64,000 nucleotides of DNA from Loxodes magnus. Its lineage: Eukaryota > Ciliophora > Karyorelictea > Loxodida > Loxodidae. The stretch is taken from NCBI GenBank assembly GCA_946699065.1, contig CAMPDV010000127.1:62001-126000 (forward strand), read 5' to 3'. The position numbers and the translations under genes were made by a program. The notes under the pieces were generated by a model, which saw only the letters and a program-made list of their open reading frames with translations, had not been told where the DNA came from and did no database searches. Of the stretch, positions 1 through 12,189 are shown one piece after another. The first letter of the stretch is position 1. Each line of letters opens with the position of its first letter.

Positions 1-646
1 TTAAAGTTGAAAATTTAAAATAATGGATTGATTGTTTATCATATAAAAAACATTTGCTAGTAAGCTATATAAATAATTTGAATATATGCAAAATTATAAA
101 AATCTTCATTTTTTTGTAAAGTATCTTATACTTCCATCTAAAATAAGAATAAAATTATATTCTAATATTAAATAATACGAATTAGCAAAATGAAAGTGTA
201 AATAATTAAGAAATCAATATAGTTTTCATTATATCAAAAAAGGATAAAGAAAAGCTTTAATCTTTTGTATTAATTAAAATAATATACAGAGTGTAAGTTA
301 ATAACTATTAGAATTATATCTATAAAAAATGGGAAATATTTCGTATTATATAAAAAGAAACATATATAGCATAATAAAAAGCAAATTTTCTACTAAGCCG
401 ATAATGCTAATATCACACAATTTCATAAATGCCTTAATAATGAGCATTTTTGTTATATTCTAAATTATTAGACAACTAAATTATAATTTATAATTTAAGC
501 ATTCCTTTAATAAATGTTTGCTTTAATATAAAATATAGTATTTTTAATTTAAGATACTAAATATTCATAAATATTCATAAATATTCATAAACATAATAAT
601 ATTTAAAGTGCTTTATTTAAATTAAATTAAATTTAAATTAATAATG
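1..646 (+). repeat. Tail module of an off-window WD40 unit (Z)
   Basis: This stretch reads in the plus direction as the distal tail of a WD40 unit. It matches the tail of unit D (53497-54143) almost base for base and the tails of B (about 23195-23790) and C (about 39575-39980) with more differences. It contains three tandem copies of a 10-base ATAAATATTC-like motif near 560-590, where unit B has a single copy. The last bases, AAATTAATAATG (635-646), form the left target-site duplication of the LINE that follows. No gene is seen. A plus-oriented WD40 gene should lie to the left of the window. Confidence 0.75.
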
Positions 647-689
647 TTCGCCTTTCAGCTTAATAAAATAATTTTTATGATATCACTCT

Positions 690-3600
690 CATTCTGAAAC
701 TCTTTGGTCTTTATTATTGTTTTGATTTGATTTTTTTTAGTTTAGTTTCTCTTCTTCTTGTATCTTTGTTCATTCTAAAAATAATTATTTTAAGTCTTCT
801 TTATTCAAATATTACTAATGGATTTATTTTTCCCTCAATCATTCTTAAAATCACGTTATTTGTTAATGCTTTTGTTTTATGCTAGACTATGTTTTTTTAA
901 TCTTAAGATCAATATCTTCTAGTATTTATTTATTCTTTTTTGTTCCTTAATTTATTAATATTTGATTATATTCTAGCATTTCTTTTAAATTTTTCTCTAT
1001 TTTTTATTAGTTTCATTGTTTATTGTATATTTATTATTTCCTTCTTTTCAGATTTATGTTTATGTGTAAGTTTTATAATATTTCTTGTATCTGAAGACTG
1101 TTTTCTTATATAATTTATCTGTAATACTTGCAATCAAAGACGTGTTCAAATTTTTCTTATTGCTAACAAATGCATAATATCTACTCTTAATCAATATGTC
1201 TTTCTGAGAGATCAGCTCTAAAAAATATTAATTGCGTTCTTAGTCTATAAATTAATTTTTATTCTTTTATTAATTCTTTGTTTGTTGTTATATAAGTAAT
1301 TTTTTTAAATTTAGTCTCATTTTTATATTGTCTATAAATTATTTCGGCTATTTTCATATCTTATATTCTCTATATTGTTTCCTTGAAAATTTTTTTTTGT
1401 ATTTTTTTTAGATTTCTTTAGTATAATTGTTTATGTTAAGATATTTTATTTATTCATTGTTTATTTCATAGTATTTTTCAATTTTTTTAATGTTTTTTTT
1501 ATATTTTGAGTTCTATTTTTAACTCTTTTTGAAAAGTTATTAGAATTTTGTATCTTATCTACTTTTTACTTTTTCTTGATCATTTCTGAATTAATCTTAT
1601 AACTTTTTGTAGAATTTTAAAAATCTTTATGCTGTTGAATCTTCAAATTTACATCAGTTGAAATCTATATACTATATTTCTTTAAATGATGCTTGTGGAA
1701 TTTTCAAGTATTTTCTTAAGATTTATCTTTGTGCTATTTAGATTTTATTTTTTCATTTTGTTATTCCTAATTGAATACTATATGGGATTAATTCCGAGTA
1801 GTATTCTAATTTTGCCATTATGAATAATCTGAATAAGTTCTAAAAGTTAATTGGCTATGTTTTGTTATAGTTTTTAAAGAATTAAGATTAGAATATAAAT
1901 ATCGATTATTAAAATTTTTTGAAGAGGTACTCAATCTGAACCTTTTCCACATTAAGTTAGTTTATTTGATATCCTAGGTATTAAATTTGTTATTTCTATT
2001 AAATTTTTTTTCCTAATAGAAAAAGTTCAATTTCTTTGCTCGTTGTGTTTCTATTTTTGAGTATTTATATAAATTCGCATTTCTCCGTGTTAATATTAAG
2101 TCTTATTAATTTAAAAATGTTTTCAGTTTCGTTTAGTAAGATTTACATATTTTTTTGATTATTTGATATTAGTATTAAATCATCTGCTCAAGCAAGTTTA
2201 GCATGATAAATTTTTTGAATTTTATGCCCTAATTTTTCATATTTTTCTAAATACCTTAATACTGTATCATAGTATATTATTGCTAATATTGGTCCACTTG
2301 AGCTGCCTTGTAAGACTCCATTTACTTACCGAATTTTTCTAGTTATTTCTTCATCAAGATAGAAGTTAATTTATACTTTTTAATATGTATCTTTTATTAT
2401 ATTAATTATATTTTACGAAATGTTTAATCTTTTCATCTGGTCAAATAAAAATCTGCGATTTATTGTGTCGAACATTTTTTCTACATCAATTAACGTGATT
2501 AATAAGTCTTCATTATAATTTTCTTTTTTCTTTTTATTTTTATAGTTTTCTATGATTTGTTTTAATTATCATATATTATTAGCAGTTTGCATTATTTTTA
2601 TAAATCCTTTTTAATCTTTATTTAATATATCTTAATCTTATATTTCTTAGTATAATTGGTTAGTTTCTAATTTATCAAATATTTTTTAAATTACGTTTAT
2701 GAGTGCTATCGGTCTGTAATTTTTTCAATTTTATTTGTTTCCTTTTTTTGTGAAGCATTATTATTTTAACTTTGTTCATATTTTTAGGTAGTTTTTATTA
2801 CTTCTAACAATTTTAGAAAAATTTGCATAGCATTTATCATAGTTAGTGTGATGCGTTTTTTATTAGTTCATTTGATATTGAATAAAATCCTTGAGCCTTA
2901 TTGTTAGGTAAAAATCTTATTACATCTCATACTTACTAGTATAGAATATTTTCTCATTTTTTTTAATCTTTCTTTAATATTTGTTCCATAGATTTTGTCA
3001 ATTTCTTTATTAATTTTGTTATTTTAATTTAGAGAAAGATTTTATTATTTATTAAATACATTTTCTCCCAATTTTGAATGAAGTCTTCTTATTACATTTT
3101 CGTCAGGTTCATTTTTGTTCCTTTTTTTGAGTTTAAAATCTTTTTGGCTTAATTGACCATTTCTTGATTATTACCATTTAGGAATATTTATTAATTATTT
3201 TTATTTTGCTGTTGTTCTTCTTTTTACATTTTGCTATACTTGTTTTTTTCTTTTAAATATTTCTTTTTGAGTTTTAATATGTAATCGTTATTTCTATTAT
3301 ATTAATTTATTTCTTACATATACATATTTCTAGCTATATTTTTTCTCAGCATCTATTAGTATTATTTTAAAGATTTTTTAACCTCTTGTTGTCTTTTAAT
3401 TCCTACACTATTGAATGCAGATATATGAATTAGATTTATAATAAAGTCGTATTGTTCTTCTAGATTTTGTTCATCTATTAATTAATTAAAAAATTCATAT
3501 GTCCCTCTATATTCTTTATAGGAATACTTTCAGATATCTTATTTTAATTTTTTCAATTTATAACTTATTTTAAATTATGTGAACTTGTCATTTTTTTAGA

Positions 3601-4480
3601 TTATTGGTTATCTAATTTAAGTTTATGTTATGAGTAGAAAATTATCTGTTGTTAACCCCACTTCTTCTTAAACGTTAAATCTGAAGTTTTCTTATTGACT
3701 GTTTTTTTAATTAGTGAATATATAATAAATTATTTATCTTTGCTTTGTTTATTTAATTATATGAGTATTTTATCTTTCTTAGTTTATATCTATTAAATCA
3801 AAAGTTCGCACAAATTGCTATAGAAGTTCATCTACGTATTTTATGTTTTATTATTTATTTAAATGAGCATTAAAATCTCCACATATGATTATTTTGTGAT
3901 TTTTAAATTAGTCTAATAACTATCCTAGTTCTTAATAACAATTAAATATTAGTTCCACTGAGTGATTACTAGGTGGCATATAGATATTTATAACTATTAA
4001 TTCATTTAATTTGAAGGCTTGTATCCTGCTATAATTATGCTATATTTGAATTTCTTCAACTTGATCTTCAATTAAAAAAAAAGCAAATAGTCCTTCTGTT
4101 TTTCCAGTTCGTTACAGGAAATATTATTTGAAGTTTTTGTTTAATATTCCATATTCTTTAGTAGTTTAAGTTTCTTGGAGCATTAGAATATCCAGGTTAT
4201 TTTCTTATATAAGATTATTTATTTCTAATTTTTTTTTTAAGTATCCTCCATGTATATTTATGGATCCGATTCTGTATATTTTTTCGTATTCTTCTATATA
4301 TTATGAGTTAATTCCATTTCCTTCTCAATTTTCCAGTTGTTGCAAAAATAGGTGAAAATCTTTTAGTTAGTTAAAGTCCTGATATATTTAGCTATATTAT
4401 TTATCTTTAATTAAATTACATTTATTCAAATTTTATAGTTTTTTCTAATTCTCATATTTTTATTATACATATTATTAGTG
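690..4480 (-). CDS. LINE ORF2: endonuclease, reverse transcriptase, C-terminal zinc finger (decayed)
   Basis: Domains are read in minus-strand order. The endonuclease (exonuclease-endonuclease-phosphatase type) shows GSINIHGG, LMLQET near 4180, INIYMPPSNHS and CGDFNAHL near 3880. The reverse transcriptase shows QNWKNYRPIALINV near 2725 (Gln is TAA, Trp is TGA), LIDVEKMFDTINRRF, RQVNGVLQGSSSGPILA and AWADDLILIS (Trp is TGA at 2190-2188). After YLGYQI there is a CICQQQEKFEHVFDC finger (1174-1130), as in the zf-RVT tail of many LINEs. The RT frame is continuous from the RPI motif to the ADD motif, but EN, RT and finger lie in different frames. Both catalytic Asp residues of the ADD box are present. 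Start and end are approximate. The EN nicks target DNA and the RT copies element RNA there. Confidence 0.82.
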
Positions 4481-5049
4481 GTGATGTGATTAATTTGCTT
4501 GATTTCAGAGATTATTTTGTGGCTATCTTGCTCCACCTTTTAAACCTCTTGGTTTAATTCAAATTTAGTTTTTCTTTGGATATAATTTTACTTTTAATAG
4601 ATTTTCTTCTTGTTTAAAACTTTTTTTAATTCATTTATATTATTCTAATATTCTAGGTATTCTTTTTAGTATTTTTTAGTCTATTTTTAAGTCGATAAAT
4701 TTTTTATTTTTTTGTTTGTTAGATTAAATCAGCGCTTTTAACTATTTATTAATAATTAGTTTTTATCATCATTATTAATCTAAATTTTCTTTTTATGTGT
4801 TTTTCTAAGCTTTGTTTTATAAACGCGTTATATTTATTTAAATAGTATGGCTAGAATTTTATTTAGTTTTAGTTTATATTTTTTATTATTTTAAATCTTA
4901 AGTTAAAGTACTTTTAATAACTTTTTAGTCTTCTTTTTTACGTTTATATCAGAATTATTTACATTTTGTTTCTAAATTTTCCAAATTTTCTGTTGCTTCT
5001 CTTTTCTTTTAATTATTTTCTTATGAAGATTTTTAAAATGTTTTGTATT

Positions 5050-6065
5050 TGAGAAGAAATACATTGTCCTTAATATTATATATATCAATTTAAGTAATTA
5101 TATTTGTTTTTTTTTAAATTATTTCTTATTGTTGTATATTTTAAGTTAAGTTGTTTTTATTCTTAGTAATTTTGTTTCTTTTCTAATGATTCGCTCAAAT
5201 TTCTCTGTAGTTAAATAATTTAGCTTTACTTATCTTCTATTTTTTTTAGTTCCTGCAGCATTTTATGCTCTGGGATTTCTTCTTATATAACTAAATTATT
5301 GTTTAGGAATTTGTTAAACTATTACTAGTTACTTTGCTACTATTAATTTTTTAATTCTTAAAGTTTCGTTGCTGATTGTAAAAAAATAATTTTATCTAGT
5401 TCTTATTGTTAAATTTTTATTTGCGCTTAAAACTCAAAGCACTCTTAAATTTAACCTCTTTTTGTCCTTTTGATTTTTTTATTTATTCATTCGATTTTTT
5501 AATCTTATTTTCTTCTGCAGAAGTCAAATTTGTGTCCCACTTAGCCACAGAATATACATATTGATTAAGTTTTGTGTCTCATAGTTATATTTTAATCGTA
5601 ATATTTTATTTCATTTGTTAATTTTAAAATTTCTTGTTATGTGATTTCACATATTATTTCTATTATTGGGTAGGACTTGTTTTCTATTTGTTTGAAGTTA
5701 ATTTCTTTTATATTTTCGCTATAAAAGTTAAAAAGAGATTTAGAATATCATATAATTTCATTGCATTTGTGCTTGTTATTCTTATTTTATAGTGATTTCT
5801 GTTATATTAGTTATCGAATAATTTTTCTTCAATTTCTAGTTATACCAATTATTTTGGCATATTGTTATCGGCTAGGTTAATGTGAAAAAATTGTTTACTG
5901 GTGTATTTCTTCATTAGTTCTTTACTTTTGAAGAAAAGTACGTAATTCCCTTTAAAATTACACTTCGAATTTCATAGAACCTCCATTCTTTTGATATTTC
6001 CAAAGATTTTATTGAATATTTGTTTTCAATTAGTTTTTTAATTTGATATTAGTTTCCTGGGTCAT
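5050..6065 (-). CDS. LINE ORF1-like protein with CCHC zinc knuckle (decayed)
   Basis: The start is the ATG at 6065-6063. The end is approximate because all stops can be sense. The clearest motif is the zinc knuckle CIFCGQVGHKFDFC (5558-5517), a perfect C-x2-C-x4-H-x4-C in which the Gln is TAA; such knuckles bind nucleic acid in non-LTR ORF1 and gag-like proteins. After it comes a Gln/Glu/Lys-rich helical stretch that looks like a coiled coil. Between the ATG and the knuckle the most protein-like frame changes at least twice. Copy 2 carries one extra base in this interval, so the two copies do not share the same phase from the ATG. The product is expected to coat element RNA. Function is inferred from the family. 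Confidence 0.6.
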
Positions 6066-6240
6066 TTTCGAATTAAGTCAAAAGTTGATTTGTGTAAATA
6101 ATTGATTAATAGTTAGTGGTTTATTCGTCTAGAAATATGATTAGTTAGAAGAGAGTTCTCACTTCTTTCAGTTAACAATCAACTTTAATGGCTTAGCCAG
6201 GTAGGTTGTTGTCAACTGATTTCTAGGAAATTTAATAATG

Positions 6241-7564
6241 CATTTTTTTTATTAAAAATTTTTATATCTTTCAAACTCTAATCCTTTTTTTAATTTATCC
6301 ATCCCGAAAATCTTTTTAGTGTAAGACTGAGAGAAAAAATAAAGAATAATTTTTCAGAATTTCATTAATAACTTTATTTTCTCTCCTTTTTAATTGAAAT
6401 CCTTTTCAATTAAGTAAATTCTTATAAAATTTAAAAATTTTATCAATAGTTTTTTCATTTACTCGAAAAGAAATTCAAATTTAAAAAAATTTAATTCCAA
6501 GTCAAAAAAATGCATTTTTATCAAAAACATAAACAATAACTTTTGTTTTCTATCATTTCCAAAAAAATGTACTTATTCAATTTTTTTTCTTGAAATCAAA
6601 AAGCAACAAAAAATTTGTTCGAATTTTTCAAATCAAAAAATTTTAATTAATACAAAAATAAGTTTTTTCATTTTTACAAAATGCCATTTAATAAAAAAAG
6701 ATCTACAAATTCTAATTTAACCAAAAATTTTTCTAAATTCCTATTTTTTTCAAAAATCTTTTATATTTGGATTTCTTTTGAAATTTTATTCCCTTTTAAC
6801 TTTTTCATCCCGAAATTAAAAAATTTATTCCGTCCCAGAAATGTCCTCTAGTGCTAAATGTTGAGCAAAAAGTAGTTTTTTATTTTTCAATAAATTCATA
6901 CTCTAAAATTGAAATAAAAAAATAAAAATAAAACTTACTATTAGAAAAATTCTTTTTCCAATCAAAAACATAAAATATTAAACATAAAAATTAAAATTTT
7001 ATAATAAATAAATTAATAATTAATAATAATTAATAATTAATAATAATTTAAATTAAAAACTAATAAATAATAATAACAATAATTATTATTAAAAATTAAA
7101 TATAAATAACTAAAGTAAAACGCAAAACTTTTTAAAATATTTAAAATAATAATCAAGATTAATAAATTACTTTGCTGTATAAATAAATTTTAAATACTTC
7201 ACAAAAAAAATCAAAATTTATACTTAACTTGAAACTTTTACAAACTATATATAAATAAATCAATAAAAAATTTTATGAAATGAAAACAACTTAAGTTTAT
7301 TTTTTGTCTTCATTCACCAAAGATATATTTAAAATATTTTTAAACATTACCACTTTTAAATCACATACTTTCACTAATTTCAATAACCTATATTATTTGC
7401 ACCACCTTTTTTAAGCCAATAATATAAAAGTTTTTTAATTAATAAAAAAAAGCAAACACTTCATAAAACAACAAATATAATTACCATTAAACATTCATTT
7501 AAATGATTAACCAATATCTTATATCTTTAATCGTAAAATTAAATTAAGTTAAATCATAAGTTAC
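6241..7564 (-). repeat. AT-rich downstream module of WD40 unit A (truncated by the LINE junction)
   Basis: This is the 3' flank of WD40-A, homologous to 59739-61925 (E), 20745-22000 (B), 37698-38950 (C) and 50760-52870 (D). It is extremely AT-rich with A and T runs. Its recognisable marks are two short GC islands, CCATCCCGAAAATC near 6300 and CCCGAAATTAAA...CCGTCCCAGAAATG near 6810-6845. They are degenerate direct copies of one another about 530 bp apart and occur in every unit. No gene is recognised. A stretch of TTATTA/AATAAT microsatellite sits at 7010-7090. Compared with B and C the module stops early, at the point where the LINE and an oppositely oriented tail begin. Confidence 0.6.
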
Positions 7565-8648
7565 TCAACTCGAAACTCTCCACTTTCTTATCGTATTGTC
7601 ACCATCTCCCGATACCAACCATCTATTATCAACACTCAATGCTATAGAAGATATTGAATTTGTATGCCCTTACAAAGTATATATACACTCACCCTTATCA
7701 AAGTTCCATATCTTGATTGTTTTATCGTAAGATCCAGAAAATATAACACTTGAATCAACACTTAACTGAATACTTGATACAGAACTTGAGTGACCTTGTA
7801 GAGTACGAATACACTTACCAGAAGAGAAGTCCCATATCTTTATAGTCCTGTCACTAGAGCCAGATATGAAATATCTATTATCCTTAGACACTATTATCGA
7901 TCTAACATAGTCTGAATGCCCAGTAAGAGTTCACACAAGCTGACCGGTCTAGAAATCCCAGATCTTTATATTTGCATCTACAGATCCCGATATAATATAT
8001 CTAGAGTCATATGAGATTACTACCGAGTAAACTGTATTAGTATGCCCAGTTAATGTTCTTTGGAGAGTACCATTGTGAAAATTTCAGATCTTTATGGTTT
8101 TGTCAGCAGATCCTGATACAATATAGTTAGAATCCGGGGAGATCACTACCGAGTAAATTGAAGAAGCATGTCCTGTTAAAGTTCTTAGGAGAGAACCAGT
8201 CTATGAATTTCAGATCTTTATGGTTTTGTCAGCAGATCCTGATACGATATAGTTAGAGTCCGGGGAGATTACTACCAAGTAAATTGAAGAAGTATGTCCT
8301 GTTATAGTTCTTAGAAGAGAACCTGTTTGGAAATTCCAGATCTTTATAGAATTTTCAGGATCTCCAGAACCAGATACAATTCAATTCAGGTCACTTGATA
8401 TGGATACTGATAAAACAGGTGAAGTGATATTAATGACTTAGTCTAAAAAATATTAAAGAAATACCTTTACTTTGGTCATAGCTGATCTTATTTATTAGTT
8501 TTTAGTAGAATAAGTTGGGCAGAATTTCATACTTAAAATGAAGTAGAGATATTTTCCCTAAAATGTGGCTTCTCGCTCTTAAGAGTTTTCTTAAAAAAAT
8601 ACATTTGATGAATTGCTTTTCTTTTTTTTCCGTTTATTTTTTCTCCAT
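7565..8648 (-). CDS. WD40 propeller protein A (two exons)
   Basis: The start is ATG 8648-8646. A 22-nt intron (8464-8443, GTATTT...TTTTAG) is needed to keep the frame into blade 1. The stop is TGA 7567-7565, just after the IRKWRVSS terminus, giving 353 aa. Exon 1 is a basic N-terminus of about 61 residues with five extra codons compared with the other copies. Exon 2 forms seven WD40 repeats, each with a GH, an SxD and an IKIW/IRKW motif, so a single closed propeller that probably binds a protein partner. In-frame TAA/TAG sit at Gln and TGA at Trp (for example KIWN). Variable face residues include SSIYL, SSIYS, NTVYS and DYVRS in blades 2 to 5. Blade 1 lacks the GH motif (ITSPV). The distal blades are identical to those of copy E. 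The specific function is unknown. Confidence 0.88.
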
Positions 8649-9204
8649 CTTAATTTTTATAACTTACTTCAATAACTATTTAATTAAAATAACTCAATAA
8701 ATTCTTCTGACTTAATTTCAATATAATTAAGCATTAAATTATTTATTAATTAAGCATACATATAAATATCTTATTTCTAAAACATTTATTTGAAAATTCT
8801 ATTTTTATCTTGAAACGAGACAGATATTAAACTAATAGTGCACATGCTTTTACAATTTTAATTATTTTATATCTATTTACTTTTAAATGAAAGGATAAAT
8901 AATTATATCAAAATATTATAACGAAGAATTTATATCCTTATTATAATAACTTTAATATGCATTTGTTAGTTACTACTTATTTGTGCTTTAAATCAAAGAC
9001 TTTTAGTAAGAAAATCTTTTTTATTTATAGATCCTTTTAAATGATAATTAAAATACTACCCTTTTTTTAAGGCTACTGCTATTAATTATTGATTTAATCT
9101 TATATTTAATCAAAAAAATGATTTCTTTAATCTATTTACTAATTAAAAAAAGTAAATAAAATAAGTTTCTTATTAATTAGTTCTAATAAATATTAAAAAA
9201 CATC
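8649..9204 (-). promoter_or_regulatory. Variable 5' flank between invariant leader and WD40-A start
   Basis: About 550 bp upstream of the WD40-A ATG. The same interval in B (19124-19675), C (36076-36628), D (49137-49687) and E (62998-63547) is clearly related but carries many substitutions and small indels, in contrast to the adjacent 713-bp leader. It is AT-rich with poly-T/poly-A runs. Just before the ATG the copies share GTTATTGAAGTAAG...AAAATTAAAATG. A promoter is expected here by position only; no defined element is recognised. Confidence 0.4.
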
Positions 9205-9917
9205 AAATTACTTAAAACTAAGTATTTTAAGAATTTATAAGATAAACTCTTTTAATTTCCCACTTTCTTACTACTATTTCATTAAACCTTTTACTTATAA
9301 AGGTCTCTCTTATAATAATAAACTAAATTTATTAGCCATATTTAATGTTGATTCTAAGCAAAAGATATAAAAGTAATAAATATAAGTAGTAGAAAGTAAA
9401 TATTTAAACTAACTAGAAATGGTGTATCAGTATTTTTAGTTTATAATTATTAAATAGTAATATTTAATTTTATTATTAAAATAAGCTTTAATATGTTTAA
9501 TTATGTCTATTAAATACTTAAAATTTTATCCTTTTAGCTTTATTAGTTATTAATTAATTTCTCTTTAATTTATAAAGATATTAGATTAGTTATAATTAAT
9601 ACATTTAGTATACTTTCTCTTTTTATAGTAAACTAATATTATATTTGTTATTTATGTTATTTTTGGAATTATCATTTCTAATTAATAATACCTAAATTAT
9701 TCTAGATTATTTAAAGATAAAAACTTAATTCTATTATTATATACAAGTCTATATTATATTGCTACCACTATTAATACTCTCTTTCTCAAAATTACTTGTT
9801 TGCTATTAAGAAAATTATAACCTTTTAAGATAGAAAACATAATTTTAATGTCTTCTATTACTATTTTCTGAATTAATAGAAAGAGTAAACTTAACATAAT
9901 ATGTTTCTTTGTAATAA
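9205..9917 (-). repeat. Invariant 713-bp leader segment, unit A
   Basis: This segment is nearly identical to B (18411-19123), C (35365-36075), D (48424-49136) and the visible part of E (63548-64000). I saw one clear substitution among A, B, C and D in the outer half (GCAAAC versus GCAAAG). The genes downstream differ far more. It is over 75 percent A+T by eye and has no recognisable motif. Because no codon is a secure stop, an open frame proves nothing. It may be a regulatory leader, an unrecognised exon, or a segment homogenised by gene conversion. Confidence 0.75.
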
Positions 9918-9984
9918 GTATTAGATAATATAAGTATTAGATTAGCTAGTATAAGCTATTTAAATCTAATCTAATAGATTATTA

Positions 9985-12189
9985 TTTACTTTTATAAATT
10001 TTATCTACCAAACTTTGAACTAATACATATATATGAGGCAGTTACAAATTTGATTACTGAATACTTAATCAATAAGAAAAACTGAAGTAATAAATAGACT
10101 TTATAGTAAAAGATTACGATAAAGAAATATTAGAAAAAAGGAAGAAAAGATGCATTGAAAGAATTTTATCATACTAATAAGTAATTGACAACATTTTTTG
10201 GGGATCTTATGAACATACGTTATTATATAATTAATTAACTAAACAAAGAAAATAGAAACTAAGCAAGAGGAATTTTAGAGAAAAGTTGAATATAATCTAA
10301 GATAAGTGAAAAAAAGATTAATGGATAGTGAAAATGAATTAAGAACTCAATTTTAGCGTAACAAGATTTTAAATTAATTAATTATATATATTATGCTTAA
10401 TTAAAAGCCAAGTATAAGCTAAAATTATATCTTATTTAAATCACTAATCTTTATTTAAATTTTATTAGATTGCATTATCTCATTTCTATTAATCAGATCC
10501 TCACATCAATTACCATTATAAAATCAATCAACTAAACTTAAATTAAGCCTCTAAAAACTAAAAGCAGCTATCTTATAAAATAGCTATGGATTAAACCTTT
10601 CAAAAATTACTTATTTATACTAAATTTATTATCTCTCTTAATATTAAGCCTTTAGCTTTAACTTACTTTACATCTCTTAACTAAGACTAAAATTTATTCT
10701 ATTTATAAGCTATTTTACTATATCAAATTAAGGATCACACTTTTAATCATTCTAGATGTTGCTGTTAACCAATAAAATTAAAGCTAGTTAAACATTATTC
10801 AAGAAAAGGATAGCAGTGATAATATGATTAAAAGCTAATGAAAATCTATAATCTAATAAAATAATAAATTCATTAAATCAACCAAAATAAATTAAACCTA
10901 GAAAATTTATAACTAAGTAAATTATATTTAAGTTAAAGCTGGAATTTTAGATTGCAATTTTGATGAAAATTACCTTCAAAAGCTGAAAAATTTTATGAAA
11001 TAGCTATTGCATAAAACAATTTTAGGAAAGATAAATAGAATAAAACAAAAGATAAAATGAGAGAAACAACAATAATAAAAAGAAAAATTAAGAAAAAAAC
11101 TAAGATACTATAAAATTAAAAGAAGGCCTAAATCTATTGATAAAGTTATTTTGTGTAATTTTTCTGCTAGATATCAGTGCTAAAAGAAAAAGAAATATAA
11201 TGCATGCTGAATATAAACATAACTATGAAAAGAAAACTAAAAAAAAAGTTGAATAACCATAAATTCAAGCAATACTTGTTTCTAATGAGTAGAATTTACA
11301 TTCGATATATCACTGTAGAAATTCGAACAAAACTTAAAAGAACAAGAATCAGATCTCTAATTGCGATTTATAAAGATGTTATGATAATTTTGAGTGCGTG
11401 CTTTGGCTTATTTAATCCTTTAGAGTTTTTTCAAACCTAAATTTTAATTTATTTTTTTGCCTTTATTTATTCTAACAAAATTAATTACATATTTTTTTAT
11501 TTCTTAGTGTTTCTCAATTAAATTTGTACACTTTCATAGCTGTTCCATTTCTTAAATTTATAATTTTTGCATTAAAAAATTCCAACAGCTGAGAAATATA
11601 ATATCTAAGAATAAATCTTAGGATATTAATTTGAATATCAATGAAGACTAATTTATATAAGCAGACTATTATCATTTAGTACCTATAGGTATTAGCTTAT
11701 TTTCTTAAATTTCTTTAATAATTCATCTTCCTCTGATTTATTATAAATTTTACATTCATTATTAAAACTTTCTTCAATTGATGAACTAATTAGTCTTATT
11801 ATCTTACTGATTAAGATCTAATTAGCTTTATGCTTCTAATTTTTCTAAATTTACAAATACTTACTCTTTTATTATTTTAAGCCTCTTGCAATATAGATTG
11901 TCTTTCATATTATTACACTTTTTATACAGTTCCGTCTTTTATAAATTTTACTTCTCATCTAATCTCCAATGAGATATTTCTATAGTAATGTTTAGCTGTA
12001 TAGGTAAATATTCATGCTAATTATTTTTATAATTGGAGTCTTGGACTATCTATGTTCTGTTTACTTAAAAAGCTTAAATTACTTTACTAATTTTTAATAA
12101 TTTAAGACTTCACTGTAATGAAGGGTTATTAATGAACTCTTTTCTTGGCTCTATTTTAATAAATAAACACTTACATTTTTTAATTTTAG
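9985..12189. other. Unit A outer boundary and AT-rich spacer
   Basis: Homology to the other units ends near 9985-9995, after TATTAGATTAGCTAG...CTAATAGATTATTATTTAC, which also occurs in the left flank of C near 34447-34500. Beyond it the DNA is AT-rich spacer. The patch 10025-10375 (plus) has a purine-rich, Lys/Gln/Asn-rich frame that looks protein-like (KGRKDALKEFYHTNKQLTTF), and 10990-11430 has basic frames in more than one phase. Neither resembles a family I know, and openness of a frame carries no weight in this code. Nothing else is seen. Confidence 0.3.

Larger units (their letters stand above)
647..6227 (-). mobile_element. LINE (non-LTR retrotransposon), copy 1
   Basis: A 5.6 kb element on the minus strand, bounded by a target-site duplication (AAATTAATAATG at 635-646 and AAATTTAATAATG at 6228-6240). 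In element order it carries an ORF1-like region with a CCHC zinc knuckle, an apurinic-type endonuclease, a reverse transcriptase and a C-terminal CxC...HxxxC finger. The plus strand is therefore T-rich throughout. It has no LTRs and no long poly(A) tail. The reading frame changes several times between these domains, and copy 2 at 54144-59725 shares this layout, so most decay predates the duplication of the block. Gln is often TAA/TAG and Trp TGA within the conserved motifs. Confidence 0.88.

Noticed and set aside
550-595. Tandem ATAAATATTC motif as a CRISPR-like or minisatellite array
   Set aside because: Only three imperfect 10-base copies without spacers; the homologous place in unit B has one copy. 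This is simple slippage.
7010-7090. AATAAT/TTATTA run as an origin or telomere-like repeat
   Set aside because: Low-complexity AT repeat of variable length in each unit, with no origin or telomere consensus.
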